64,000 nt of DNA from positions 1,840,550 through 1,904,549 of the forward strand of contig JAUPSS010000004.1 of assembly GCA_040285825.1 (NCBI GenBank). The letters are read 5' to 3'. The DNA comes from Eukaryota sp. TZLM1-RC. Its lineage: Eukaryota; Metamonada: BaSk clade. The first letter of the stretch is position 1. Every line of letters starts with the position of its first letter. This document shows positions 48,401 through 57,914 of this stretch, in pieces. Under the pieces are notes generated by a model. That model saw only the letters and a list, made by a program, of their open reading frames with translations, had not been told where the DNA came from and ran no database searches. Both the position numbers and the translations under genes were made by a program.

Positions 48401-49499
48401 TAAGTGACGAGAAATCAGCAGTTTCCGAAAAGGAAGCCGAAACAATCAAATTTGATGAAGCATGTCTCAAATAATGGGGGTCAAGAGGAATGTCTTGATA
48501 TGAAAGATTGAGAATGCAGCAATCAAATATAATTGGTTTTGAATCGGAAGTTCGGCCAATCATCACGTCATCAACAGTTATTTTGTCGTCACTTGGATCA
48601 ATGTTCTCAGCAAAAGATGTTTCCGTCACAAAAAACACCTTCCTCAGTGACTCAACCGACTTTGAATTAATATCAAACACCAAAACCTCAACAAAAGGAT
48701 CTAATGATTCCGAGTTATTGATTAAATTTAATAGGTAAAACCCCTGCTCAGATATACAAGTAACATCAGAAAGTTTGTAGTTTGAATTGAGCATTATTTC
48801 CAGTAGATGGTCAATTCTACCATCAAAAGGGTTCATGATTGATAGCTTTCCCTCTGAAAGCAAGAGTATTTCAGTTGAGGTCGCTGACAAAAGATGAACA
48901 GAACCAGTATAGTCGAAAGAATGATTAACTTGACAAATTCTGAATTCCTTAAATTCAACTTGTTCTACAAGAAAACATTTCACTAAACTATTAGTTGTTA
49001 TTGATAAAACAAAAGCATTATCCATTTCAGCTTCAGATGGAACAGATGAACAGACACAAGAGTTGGGCTGGTCTAGGTCGAGGGGGAAGGCTTGAAGGAG
49101 GGAAGAAGAGGACCAATCATACAGTCCTAGGGTATTGTTGGACTGGAGTGTGATGATTAATGAAGTGGAGGGTGAAAGAGAGAGAAGAGAGAGATCTGGG
49201 CAAGAGATGGTTGCTTCAATGGTGGGGATAAAGTCTGTGGATCTTAGAGATATGGAAATAATGGTTATAGTGGGGTTAGAGTATAGCGCAAAAATATAGG
49301 AAGTAGGTGAAGAGGGCAGGAGATAGGTGTGGGTAACAGAGGATGCAGGAGGTAAGTCAAGTGGGAAAACATTCTGGTTATCAAAGGCTGTATTCGATAT
49401 TATAAGATCTGAATCAGAAAGGAATAGCACCTTGTCGGAGCCAATATTGTAAACATGTTTTGACGCGGATGTAGATGCCCCCAGGCAAAAGGATGGCAT
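45411..49499 (-). CDS. CFAP57: CFAP57/WDR65, WD-repeat coiled-coil axonemal protein
   Basis: A 1362-aa protein. CFAP57 (FAP57) helps place inner-arm dyneins on axonemal doublets. The N-terminal about 850 residues are WD/beta-propeller sequence; recognisable WD-type blocks include GYVFVFTLGEL and STLKGHSQAVSSIVQL. The remaining about 480 residues are a long coiled coil (YSELLKKIEELKENNSLEL; KEREREQ-like heptads; LDHQICELRGQIDPKLKEIH). The order and size agree with the family (1250-1320 aa). A TAG immediately precedes the ATG, and no further Met occurs for more than 100 codons, so the start is forced unless a 5' exon exists. The start codon overlaps the divergent ELP1 start. Confidence 0.9.
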   Translation of the reverse strand: MPSFCLGASTSASKHVYNIGSDKVLFLSDSDLIISNTAFDNQNVFPLDLPPASSVTHTYLLPSSPTSYIFALYSNPTITIISISLRSTDFIPTIEATISCPDLSLLSLSPSTSLIITLQSNNTLGLYDWSSSSLLQAFPLDLDQPNSCVCSSVPSEAEMDNAFVLSITTNSLVKCFLVEQVEFKEFRICQVNHSFDYTGSVHLLSATSTEILLLSEGKLSIMNPFDGRIDHLLEIMLNSNYKLSDVTCISEQGFYLLNLINNSESLDPFVEVLVFDINSKSVESLRKVFFVTETSFAENIDPSDDKITVDDVMIGRTSDSKPIIFDCCILNLSYQDIPLDPHYLRHASSNLIVSASFSETADFSSLIMIKSLATTPNVATKIEKPKPFRINSVLNSFDVSNRSKSHDSGLLVTSPTSPLSPFTNHFYHVLGSNLVSWSLSNLFPLPHKTMFHLFDQAIRSIDSNRTVDATVNASTVRPAVHPTGLYCAWPAENTTKVILRPTSLFGIHSINIPDPIAIPSKLLKFSKRGHYLACSCGLSSIRHSTAFLSEAKVQLPGDLLDGSIFLSFFPVFGKKDNKVFVLVPERPEDNKEISQIGKVLDFEFGHSDLFLLSLHSNNLIRTWDLSGIENSSNWCNFFPSNSTSVNKILNKGGELELISIELVKPPPCLRALSSTIQKFKKFKSNFEDETNLVLLLEKNSLIVSTFPSFTLLSHLEFTDHTFTTMSINELIDGDSRVVLGTESGYVFVFTLGELIQSDTSSSDFTSEVGGADHPISTLKGHSQAVSSIVQLNNPNSHYILSMSRNGHFKSFSLPHMYDTSVSKINSLDSMVLSDVEFISNCVLEPKALNRTLGEMNIHQDFKLRQISVDFLNKLTSRTQGLTAQISEKRKSYSELLKKIEELKENNSLELDELDHSQAHEVDEIRSSYAIVRESRSNQLKNLENEKRQLITSSEEELKRLEADQADELLKHQEEHSQHLKELSLRLEQLSEELSSNEQTFNERLKQCQEDGEAELNSLRSRLSEQLSAEREKLTRLRAERAMLVKKIAQIKRGVDDRVVDIQSMQRHDESLQSTIVTLEQERRAAIARMKERDRVIGEKEAKIFDLKVDNQELDKWKFVLDHQICELRGQIDPKLKEIHQLSVKIQSLFDSLSSSHKINHSMALDISKAKEELAETQKAAKKAYVELLDLERLKERLLTAITKASQTAHSDVALKRFIIKEIKPLVHTTGLSHDSGRENSNLVHDQQKGHINKLTRDAFDLKKELASMEEEHRHTLSGLVTENLELIRAIDELRNKLTSEKQVAKAKDEARSSSKLEQTVNSQRELIGKLRSRLTELTGNPIYETSRISDRPTSREVLPSLL

Positions 49500-52400
49500 C
49501 TAAGTTGATGAAAATTAATAAAAATCATGAATCATTTACCCAAATGCAATCCATCTCTGTTGTCTCTTCCCAAAACCAGTTCCCCAGATTCACTTTCTGT
49601 TCGTACTCTTTAATCAATGATTCTGTGTATCTCGTAACTGACGAAGGTAATGTTATTCAGTATTTCTTAGAGTCCAAGTATTTCATTCCTATAGTCTCTA
49701 ATGCTCCAATTGCGCCAATTGTTACCATCATCAACAATTCAACTCTCAATCAGGATATTCTGCTTCTTACAGACACGGTTCCTCTATGTGTATCTTCTTC
49801 CTTGACTCCATATCACACAACTCTTCCTTTCAAGCCCATCACTGCCTCCTCTTCTCCCACCGGATTCCACTTTGCAATTGCTGATGGAAACACCTTATCA
49901 ATTTTAGATTCGTCCTTCCAGCAACTTTACACATCGCCAATCACGTCACCAATCAAATTTGACTGGAGAAGTGATGGAAAGTACCTTTCTGTTGCTCAAT
50001 CATCTTCAATTTCCATCTTTCCATATCCTTTTACATCACCCATTCATCTTCCCCTCTCTTCACCATGCTGTTCATGGAGGCCAGCCGTTGGAATGCTCTC
50101 TGCCATTGTCGGTGATCAACTTCAGTTCTATGAACCTGGTGGTCAGTTTAGAAGGTCTCTAAAGTTAGATTGTTTCTCCAGTCCTCCAAAGTTTATTTGT
50201 TTTTCTTTGGATGGTGTAGTAATGATGGTTATTAGTGATGTTGAAGTTTGTTTTTATATGGAGGTTAATTTAAAATGGTATTTAAAAAAGAAGTTGTTAT
50301 TAAGAAATCAAACCTTTATTTTACCTTCAAGATTTAAATCTAATTTATTGTTAAGTAATGATTTTATTTACGAAACACTTCCTTATTTCAATCATTCAAT
50401 CACAAACATCAATCATCCGTGTGGTCAGTTAGTTTCCCAAAACGGAAACAGTCAACTATCAGTTTCCTTTTTCTGTTCCCTTCCACCTCCCCCAGTGTCA
50501 TCACTTGTAGTTGATCTTGATGGAACGCTTTTGACTAGTTACACATGCCCTTCTTCTGGTGATTTGTATGTGGTATTAGAGTCACATTTTAGTATTTCTT
50601 TGGTAGCATTCCATCTTATATCTCAGCGTAAACGAAGAAAGTTCTTGCATTCGTTTGAACAAAAGGAAGCTATTTGTATTGATCAATTGCAATCAAATTT
50701 GATTGATTTAGTCGTAAATCAAGTTTGTCTTTTACTAGTTGGAAATATTGTTTATCTTCTTGAAAATCTAAATCCAGAACATCTTGTCAAGGAGATTGTG
50801 TCCTTTTCTAGTCCAATTATCTTAACTCACGCTTATGGTGATGTCATAATGATTGCTTCGAAAAAGGAAGTTGTCGTAATCAGAGTCAATCAATCTGTTA
50901 TTGGCTCAATCGACAAGATTCCAGTTGAATCTGACCCTAGTTGCCTTTCTGATAACTGTCTGTCTACAGTCGATGGATCATTAATCACGTTTAATTTTGA
51001 TCCTTCGTTTAATTACAAAGTCTTTACGAAAATTTGTTGTGGAAGGGTCTGCGGTGTTGTTTCTAATGGAAATTTTGTCAGCTTCATTTCTCCATTGAAT
51101 ACTTTGGAAACCAGAGCATTGACTCACGTTGACTATGATGTTTCTGATTGTGCTCCAGGATTGTTTTCTCGATCAATTGATGTTTCTGCACAGTTAATAA
51201 CTGTTGACCCTAATCAAATTGATATCATTTTTACCAGTCCTTATGGAAATACTACACGTGTTCGTCCTTTAATTCTAACTTTAATTCAATGTAATGATTT
51301 AATTCAAAAAGAAAGTTCTGTTTTTGATGAGCTAGTAAGTGGTCTTTTATTTGGACAGAGGGTCCGTCTGGACTTGAATTTTGTAATTGATCTCTATTCG
51401 GAAACAGTCAGTAATCATGTCAGTCAATTGATTACTGATTACCCCCAATTATGGACTTTTACTCTTGAAACTTTGAGAAACAGTAATTCATTTGAAGAAA
51501 ATGAAGCATTTTATGGTTGTTTGAACCTATTTACCCAAGAACTTCATGATTCAAGATTTTGGTCAACAAAAGTATTTCATTTTGCATCAAAGTCTCTAGA
51601 ATTCTTGGAAAGTCTTGATTATGGTGATCTTTTTGAGCGAATGACTCTATTATTGACTGTTTGTAAGTTGTTGAAAACAGACTATTATCTTCCACTCAAA
51701 ACAATCAATCATTCAATCTGCCAATCAAAGTCTCAATCAGTTTTGATTGATTCGTTTGTTTCCAGTTTTAAATTAGTCACTGGCTCAGATTCTGCTGACG
51801 TTTTGATTAACAATTGTTTTGAACTGCAACTGTTTGATTTAGCTGGATTGATTGCGGTTGCTTGTGGTCAAGATCCTCGAGTTTTTTCTGTGGAAATCAG
51901 TAGACTGTCCTCGATTGATTGTACAGAGTTGCGGTTGTTTGAAATTTTCAAGGTAACTGGCAAATCACTGATTGCAATCAATCATGCCATTGATTACCTC
52001 AACCAATCAGAAATGATCGACAAGTTTTTTGATGTAGATTTGTTTTTCAAGTACGTTTTGGATTGTGAGGCTGAATTGAAATTGTTTAGATTAAAATCAA
52101 ATGAATTAAAATCCAAGTTTGTTCCCAAATTGCTTGAAAAATACGAAATTAATCAAGATTTCATTTGCGTGTGTCTTTTCCATGGATTACCCCAAATTTG
52201 TCAAGAGCTTTTAATCAAAATTGGTGATTGGAAAACTGCAATCCTTCTAAGACCAGAACTTATGCTAAATGATGCCTTCTTGCAACAAATTCTTGAATTT
52301 GCAGGACCAATGGAATATGGAAGACTTTTGATTGAGCGATCTGTTGGAGAAGGTCACTTTAAACACATTATTGACACTGCTTTATCAGGGTCTAATCAGC

Positions 52401-52930
52401 TGAATCAATCAGATCTTATTGATTTGTTCAGGTGGAGCCGATTTCTTGACTATTCTTCTGATAAAATCAAATCTTTATTAATTGAAAAAACAACTGCTCA
52501 TTTTGATAGCAATTTAAAGTTAAATGTCAACAAAATTACCAGTTTAATCGACCGCATAAATAGAACAAGAGAGTTAATCAAAAGCGGTCTTCCGAAACAA
52601 CATTTAGAATCTAAAAGAAAGAACAAAAAGAAAGTTGATCCTAAGAATTCTTTAAGCAAATCATTTGAGAAATTAAAACCAATGTTGATTCAAGAGTCGC
52701 ATTTGAAACAATTCTTTTCCAATTTATTATTATTAGTCATTATAAATGAACATCAACTTGCCCTTCAACTATTTGAACATTTAAAGCTTAGTTTAAAATC
52801 AATCGAAAGCCTTTTCACCAATGAAATTGTTGAGTTGCTCGATGGAACCTTTGTTCTTAGTTTTAATTCTGTTTGTGAGATTTTTAGTAGTTATTATCCC
52901 CTAGTTTTCAAGTTGGCTTTTGATCAATAA
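49493..52930 (+). CDS. ELP1: Elongator complex protein 1 (IKAP)
   Basis: About 1145 aa from the ATG at 49493; later in-frame ATGs at 49508 and 49544 are possible starts. ELP1 is the scaffold of Elongator, which modifies wobble uridines of tRNAs. The N-terminal two-propeller region shows GQLQFYEPGG, LKWYLKKKLL and the PPPPVSSLVV block. The helical part has RVRLDLNFVIDLYSE (about 622), GQDPRVFSVEISRLSS and IGDWKTAILL (compare the CGNWKQAL step of ELP1). Near the C-terminus is the basic segment ESKRKNKKKVDPK used for tRNA binding. I first considered VPS16, but the propeller/DPRVF/basic-loop order fits ELP1. Only 29 bp separate its stop from SSL1. Confidence 0.82.
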   Translation: MASKLMKINKNHESFTQMQSISVVSSQNQFPRFTFCSYSLINDSVYLVTDEGNVIQYFLESKYFIPIVSNAPIAPIVTIINNSTLNQDILLLTDTVPLCVSSSLTPYHTTLPFKPITASSSPTGFHFAIADGNTLSILDSSFQQLYTSPITSPIKFDWRSDGKYLSVAQSSSISIFPYPFTSPIHLPLSSPCCSWRPAVGMLSAIVGDQLQFYEPGGQFRRSLKLDCFSSPPKFICFSLDGVVMMVISDVEVCFYMEVNLKWYLKKKLLLRNQTFILPSRFKSNLLLSNDFIYETLPYFNHSITNINHPCGQLVSQNGNSQLSVSFFCSLPPPPVSSLVVDLDGTLLTSYTCPSSGDLYVVLESHFSISLVAFHLISQRKRRKFLHSFEQKEAICIDQLQSNLIDLVVNQVCLLLVGNIVYLLENLNPEHLVKEIVSFSSPIILTHAYGDVIMIASKKEVVVIRVNQSVIGSIDKIPVESDPSCLSDNCLSTVDGSLITFNFDPSFNYKVFTKICCGRVCGVVSNGNFVSFISPLNTLETRALTHVDYDVSDCAPGLFSRSIDVSAQLITVDPNQIDIIFTSPYGNTTRVRPLILTLIQCNDLIQKESSVFDELVSGLLFGQRVRLDLNFVIDLYSETVSNHVSQLITDYPQLWTFTLETLRNSNSFEENEAFYGCLNLFTQELHDSRFWSTKVFHFASKSLEFLESLDYGDLFERMTLLLTVCKLLKTDYYLPLKTINHSICQSKSQSVLIDSFVSSFKLVTGSDSADVLINNCFELQLFDLAGLIAVACGQDPRVFSVEISRLSSIDCTELRLFEIFKVTGKSLIAINHAIDYLNQSEMIDKFFDVDLFFKYVLDCEAELKLFRLKSNELKSKFVPKLLEKYEINQDFICVCLFHGLPQICQELLIKIGDWKTAILLRPELMLNDAFLQQILEFAGPMEYGRLLIERSVGEGHFKHIIDTALSGSNQLNQSDLIDLFRWSRFLDYSSDKIKSLLIEKTTAHFDSNLKLNVNKITSLIDRINRTRELIKSGLPKQHLESKRKNKKKVDPKNSLSKSFEKLKPMLIQESHLKQFFSNLLLLVIINEHQLALQLFEHLKLSLKSIESLFTNEIVELLDGTFVLSFNSVCEIFSSYYPLVFKLAFDQ

Positions 52931-52959
52931 ACCGAAGCATATTTTCTTGATATCTAGGA

Positions 52960-54012
52960 ATGTCACTCCCTCATACAGAAAAGGGCAAGCCAGCTCCCAT
53001 TAGAGATGAGCCTTCTTCTTCTGTAACACTTCCCCCTATGTCATCTTCTCGTATAAGGCGATCTATTGTTAGATTTGTCACCATCGTTATAGATTGTAGT
53101 TCTGCAGCACTTCTCAATGACATTAGACCTAACAGATTAGAAGTGTTTCGTTCATCACTCACAACATTCATTTCCCCTTTCCTTTCTGAAAATGCTCTTT
53201 CTCAAATTTGTCTGATAGCTATAAAGGACGGAAAAGCCATCAAAATAACAGACTTTACTTCAAACACTTCCGTACTCTCTTCGGCCATCTCAAGCAAACA
53301 ACTAGACGTTGGTATGGGTAACTTTTCCCTGCAGAATGGTCTTTCCCTTTCAGCTGAACTTTTACAACCCTTGCCCACTTATGCTTCCAAAGAGGTTCTT
53401 GTCCTTTGTTCCAGTATCTCAACAGTTGATCCTTCAGACTTGTTGACCACGGCTAAGCAGCTAGCTGAATCAAGTATTAGAGTCTTTATGTTTAGTCTTG
53501 GAGCTTCTGTTTTTGCTTTTGAAAAGGTCTGTTCTGATACGAAAGGCAGATTTGAGGTGATTCAGTCTGTCAATCAGCTACCTAAACTATTGTCTGAGTT
53601 AATAACCCCACCCCCATCACTAACGTCATCAATCAATCACATTATGATTGGGTTTCCCAGTCGGAAAGAACCAACTTTTTGCCAAAACAGCATCTCATCA
53701 CCTTTGCAACTAGTCTCTTATGAATGTCCTCAGTGCGTTTCAAAGGTGCCTTCCATCCCCTCTATATGCCCTGTATGCTCTCTCCATCTTGTAGCGTCCT
53801 CCAATCTTCTCCATGCCAACCACCATCTCTACGGAGGGAGGGAGTTTGTTGAGAGCATGGTTGGGGATGGAGAAGAGTGCAGTGGTTGTGGAATGGGTCT
53901 GATGGGAGCTTTCAAGTGCAAGGAATGTGAATCTAATTTTTGTTTAAAGTGTAAGGACTTCATAGTCACTCAATTGTTTAATTGCCCTGATTGCTCAACT
54001 TTAAAAAACTAA
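52960..54012 (+). CDS. SSL1: TFIIH subunit SSL1/p44
   Basis: A 350-aa protein. SSL1 (GTF2H2) is a core TFIIH subunit that activates the XPD helicase in transcription and nucleotide excision repair. A von Willebrand A domain spans about 35-220: IVIDCSSAALLNDIRPNRLE, MGNFSLQNGLSLSAELL, KEVLVLCSSISTVDPSDLL. After it comes the first zinc region (CPQC, CPVC) with LLHANHHLYGG, then the C-terminal C4C4 RING-like module (CSGCGMGL, CKECESNFCLKC, CPDC). Start 29 bp after ELP1. It ends 7 bp from the convergent ABHD13-like gene. Confidence 0.95.
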   Translation: MSLPHTEKGKPAPIRDEPSSSVTLPPMSSSRIRRSIVRFVTIVIDCSSAALLNDIRPNRLEVFRSSLTTFISPFLSENALSQICLIAIKDGKAIKITDFTSNTSVLSSAISSKQLDVGMGNFSLQNGLSLSAELLQPLPTYASKEVLVLCSSISTVDPSDLLTTAKQLAESSIRVFMFSLGASVFAFEKVCSDTKGRFEVIQSVNQLPKLLSELITPPPSLTSSINHIMIGFPSRKEPTFCQNSISSPLQLVSYECPQCVSKVPSIPSICPVCSLHLVASSNLLHANHHLYGGREFVESMVGDGEECSGCGMGLMGAFKCKECESNFCLKCKDFIVTQLFNCPDCSTLKN

Positions 54013-54019
54013 AATATTA

Positions 54020-54883
54020 TTAATCATTTTCATTTATCAAAGCATTTACAAAACCACAAAACTCCTCATAATATCCGGCCCTTCGCCAGGTTTCATTATG
54101 AGTACCCAACTCAATCCTAGCCAAATGCTTTCTCTTTGAATTGATTGCTGAATCAAAGAGTACTTGACTGTGGCTTGAAGGGATTAGCTCATCACCACTA
54201 CCACTAATGATCAGCAAAGGAACGAAGACATCTTTGATATGCTGCGAGGATGGAAAATGACACCGAAGCGCACATTTGGGTATAAGTCTGGCAGTGTTTG
54301 GTGATAAAACATCTGGTAAAAGATCATAAATACTAGAAAACGAATTCTCAACAATTAAACCTTTTACAACAGGACAATGTTTACTACAGTAAATGGAGAC
54401 TGCGCCCCCCAAGGATCTTCCGAATAAAAAGATACGACTACTGTCCACCTTTTCATTTGCCATTAGCCAGTCTATAACAGCCATCCCATCATCATAAACA
54501 CCCTGCTCTGAAGGAACACCGTTAGACTTACCATAACCGCGATAGTCAAAGAGAAGGATGGACACGTTGCGGTTGAAACGCTTGTAAAGTTCACAAATGC
54601 TGATGGTACGACTGGCAATGTTACCAGCGTTACCATGGAAAAAACAAATAACCGGAGCAGGGGTAGATGAACACTGAACAGCGGGAAGAAACCAGGAATG
54701 AAGTAGGATGTTTGTTTTGGGGACGGGAATCATATGTTCGGTGTAAGGCACTCCTAAAAGCGATGGATTATTCTCAATAGGACACACATTGGCGAATTTG
54801 GGCAAGAATATGACCTTGGATTGAAGAGTGTATACCGCTGTTGCTACGGAAGCAGTTGTTATACCCAGTATTAACGGTATCAT
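54020..54883 (-). CDS. ABHD13/BEM46-type alpha/beta hydrolase
   Basis: A 287-aa protein. An N-terminal hydrophobic segment (about 3-20) probably anchors it in the endomembrane system. The hydrolase fold has HGNAGNIASR (oxyanion region), FDYRGYGKSNG, the nucleophile elbow GRSLGG (S157), acid D231 (SGSGDELIP) and H262 (ELGTHNETW), matching ABHD13/BEM46 proteins, which depalmitoylate or otherwise deacylate proteins. The gene is preceded (on its own strand) by the same module as UGGT and the aspartic protease. Confidence 0.92.
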   Translation of the reverse strand: MIPLILGITTASVATAVYTLQSKVIFLPKFANVCPIENNPSLLGVPYTEHMIPVPKTNILLHSWFLPAVQCSSTPAPVICFFHGNAGNIASRTISICELYKRFNRNVSILLFDYRGYGKSNGVPSEQGVYDDGMAVIDWLMANEKVDSSRIFLFGRSLGGAVSIYCSKHCPVVKGLIVENSFSSIYDLLPDVLSPNTARLIPKCALRCHFPSSQHIKDVFVPLLIISGSGDELIPSSHSQVLFDSAINSKRKHLARIELGTHNETWRRAGYYEEFCGFVNALINEND

Positions 54884-54889
54884 TGTTGA

Positions 54890-54975
54890 AGATGATGTCT
54901 ATAACAATGAAATAAGTGTCCTTTTTAGACAGATGTAGAGGGACTGAGTTTTTGAGAAGTGGAAGATTTTCTCCT
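54890..54975 (-). promoter_or_regulatory. shared upstream module, ABHD13-like copy
   Basis: Minus strand: CTTCTCAAAAACTCAGTCCC, an ACATCTGTCTAAAAAGGACAC block, then TTTCATTGTTATAGACATC and the start codon. Upstream on this strand a retroelement 3' end abuts the module. Confidence 0.6.
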
Positions 54976-54998
54976 TTTTTATCAATTTTATTAAAAAC

Positions 54999-55744
54999 CT
55001 ATAAATCAACATCTAAATAATCCATCTCTCTCAAAACAAAAACACTAGATGCAACTCTCTCATAGTGAGATCCAAAAGAAAGCAAAGCATCAGAAACCAT
55101 CTTCAACATCCCCTCAAAAATAGAAAACACAATTCTATTTTGCCAAATCAATCTGTTGAAATTTTTGTTAGTTCTTCTCTTTACAATCATTTCAAAATCT
55201 TCCAAAAAAATATAGCCGTTGGAGCAAGTGAACCAAAAAGGGAAAATACAAATGGATACAAATTGTATTTTGCATGCTGTTGACTGGACAATTGGGACAA
55301 AGCTTCATTGTATTTTTTGATTTTGAAATTTTCAGCATTTGAAAAAGGATTATGAATTTCAGAATTAACAAGCCTTTCATTTGAGACATTACAAGGATCA
55401 ACAGACATTACATCCAATAAAATGAAGGTTCTATCTAACCCAGGTAATATGATATCACCTCTATTATTCTTATGAAAGTCATCTTCAGCATCAAACAGAT
55501 TTGACAACAGAGGTTCCAAAATGGATTCAATACTATGAAACTTACACATATCATATAACTGGTCTCTTACAGCATCGTGAACCTTGCTGCTAGAAGTAAT
55601 AAAATGTTTACAGTGTAACAAACGAGTAATTGTAATTTCTCGAGAACAATTAAAAATTAAATAATGAGGTAAATTATCAGGCGAGATAAAGGAGCGAAGT
55701 CTCATATTCAAAGTTTGTTTTTGAATTTCTGTTGATTTAACCAA
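54999..55744 (-). mobile_element. retroelement C-terminal fragment, array unit 1
   Basis: Minus strand from 55744: LRSFISPDNLPHYLIFNCS, RLLHCKHFITSSSKVHDAV, RGDIILPGLDRTFILLDVMS, VDPCNVSNERLVNSEIHNPF, YNLYPFVFSLFGSLAPTA; after a frameshift at about 55200 RLIWQNRIVFSIFEGMLKM and REMDYLDVDL-stop. No reverse transcriptase: 5'-truncated. Confidence 0.85.
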
Positions 55745-56171
55745 AGATGAATACGATCTTCAAATACAAAAAAAGGAAGCTAGGTATACTTCAATTGATG
55801 CATCCTGAATTGATTCTTTCAACTCAAGGATGAATAATACTCAAGTTGCTTTTTGAGACAAACCAAATCAACGATTTTACTATTGTACCACCCAATATTT
55901 TGAAAGAAGTACAAGTTGTTAAAAAAATTCGTATCTCCATTTGTGTGATGTTGATGAACAAGAAGAACAAAAACTGCAATATATACAAAATCAACAAAAC
56001 GAGTACGGAAAAACGCTAGAATTCTTTGTTAGGCCTCTAAGAATACAAAGAGATACCAAAAACGGAAATTTTATCATGTCTCTATTAGCATCATCTCCTG
56101 GACCAACAGCATCAAATGCAGAAGCTGAAGGGCCAATTCAATGTTGCGACCAATCTCGAAAACTCACATAA
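55745..56171 (+). other. unidentified decayed coding stretch, array unit 1
   Basis: Plus strand, fragments KDEYDLQIQKKEARYTSIDA, ETNQINDFTIVPPNILKEV and, in another frame, a 76-codon open end CDVDEQEEQKLQYIQNQQNE, GKTLEFFVRPLRIQRDTKNG, LLASSPGPTASNAEAEG, finishing at TAA. No ATG. It looks like the broken end of an unknown gene or element, duplicated with the array. Confidence 0.4.
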
Positions 56172-56224
56172 TTTTGAATATTTAATAAATTTTTTTAAAA
56201 AAATTTAATTTTATTAAAAACCTA

Positions 56225-56970
56225 TAAATCAACATCTAAATAATCCATCTCTCTCAAAACAAAAACACTAGATGCAACTCTCTCATAGTGAGATCCAAAA
56301 AGAAAGCAAAGCATCAGAAACCATCTTCAACATCCCCCTCAAAAATAGAAAACACAATTCTATTTTTGCCAAATCAATCTGTTGAAATTTTTGTTAGTTC
56401 TTCTCTTTACAATCAATTCAAAATCTTCCAAAAAAATATAGCCGTTGGAGCAAGTGAACCAAAAAGGGAAAATACAAATGGATACAAATTGTATTTTGCA
56501 TGCTGTTGGGTGGACAATTGGGACAAAGCTTCATTGTATTTTTTGATTTTGAAATTTTCAGCATTTGAAAAAGGATTATGAATTTCAGAATTAACAAGCC
56601 TTTCATTTGAGACATTACAAGGATCAACAGACATTACATCCAATAAAATGAAGGTTCTATCTAACCCAGGTAATATGATATCACCTCTATTATTCTTATG
56701 AAAGTCATCTTCAGCATCAAACAGATTTGACAACAGAGGTTCCAAAATGGATTCAATACTATGAAACTTACACATATCATATAACTGGTCTCTTACAGCA
56801 TCGTGAACCTTGCTGCTAGAAGTAATAAAATGTTTACAGTGTAACAAACGAGTAATTGTAATTTCTCGAGAACAATTAAAAATTAAATAATGAGGTAAAT
56901 TATCAGGCGAGATAAAGGAGCGAAGTCTCATATTCAAAGTTTGTTTTTGAATTTCTGTTGATTTAACCAA
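56225..56970 (-). mobile_element. retroelement C-terminal fragment, array unit 2
   Basis: Same content as unit 1. The frame near 56340 differs by one C and the start of the terminal block by one T, so the WQNRIVFSIF portion is out of frame here. Confidence 0.85.
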
Positions 56971-57396
56971 AGATGAATACGATCTTCAAATACAAAAAAG
57001 GAAGCTAGGTATACTTCAATTGATGCATCCTGAATTGATTCTTTCAACTCAAGGATGAATAATACTCAAGTTGCTTTTTGAGACAAACCAAATCAACGAT
57101 TTTACTATTGTACCACCCAATATTTTGAAAGAAGTACAAGTTGTTAAAAAAATTCGTATCTCCATTTGTGTGATGTTGATGAACAAGAAGAACAAAAACT
57201 GCAATATATACAAAATCAACAAAACGAGTACGGAAAAACGCTAGAATTCTTTGTTAGGCCTCTAAGAATACAAAGAGATACCAAAAACGGAAATTTTATC
57301 ATGTCTCTATTAGCATCATCTCCTGGACCAACAGCATCAAATGCAGAAGCTGAAGGGCCAATTCAATGTTGCGACCAATCTCGAAAACTCACATAA
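56971..57396 (+). other. unidentified decayed coding stretch, array unit 2
   Basis: Essentially identical to 55745-56171, including the 76-codon open end. Identity on this scale means the duplication is recent or an assembly effect. Confidence 0.4.
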
Positions 57397-57447
57397 TTTT
57401 GAATATTTAATAAATTTTTTTGTAAAAAAATTTAATTTTATTAAAAC

Positions 57448-57885
57448 CTATAAATCAACATCTAAATAATCCATCTCTCTCAAAACAAAAACACTAGATG
57501 CAACTCTCTCATAGTGAGATCCAAAAGAAAGCAAAGCATCAGAAACCATCTTCAACATCCCCTCAAAAATAGAAAACACAATTCTATTTTGCCAAATCAA
57601 TCTGTTGAAATTTTTGTTAGTTCTTCTCTTTACAATCATTTCAAAATCTTCCAAAAAAATATAGCCGTTGGAGCAAGTGAACCAAAAAGGGAAAATACAA
57701 ATGGATACAAATTGTATTTTGCATGCTGTTGGGTGGACAATTGGGACAAAGCTTCATTGTATTTTTTGATTTTGAAATTTTCAGCATTTGAAAAAGGATT
57801 ATGAATTTCAGAATTAACAAGCCTTTCATTTGAGACATTACAAGGATCAACAGACATTACATCCAATAAAATGAAGGTTCTATCT
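57448..57885 (-). mobile_element. retroelement C-terminal fragment, truncated array unit 3
   Basis: Same 3' end as units 1 and 2, but the 5' side stops within the RTFILLDVMS block and jumps to a short GATAAAGGAGCGAAGTCTCA piece. In the complete units that piece lies about 250 bp further upstream, so this is an internal deletion. Confidence 0.8.
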
Positions 57886-57914
57886 ATCTTTATCAGGCGA
57901 GATAAAGGAGCGAA

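Larger units (their letters stand above)
54981..57885. repeat. tandem array, about 2.4 units of 1.22 kb
   Basis: The starting block (ATTTTATTAAAAACCTATAA) recurs near 54982, 56208 and 57433, a period of about 1225 bp. Each full unit holds a retroelement 3' end on the minus strand and a plus-strand open stretch. The third unit breaks off near 57885. Units are almost identical; most differences are one-base changes in homopolymer runs (e.g. CCCC/CCCCC near 56335). Confidence 0.85.

Noticed and set aside
49475-52930. Initial reading of the large plus-strand ORF as VPS16
   Set aside because: The order of propeller blocks, the PPPP block, the DPRVF helical segment, the NWK-like IGDWKTAI step and the basic C-terminal loop fit ELP1; length (about 1150) is too long for VPS16.
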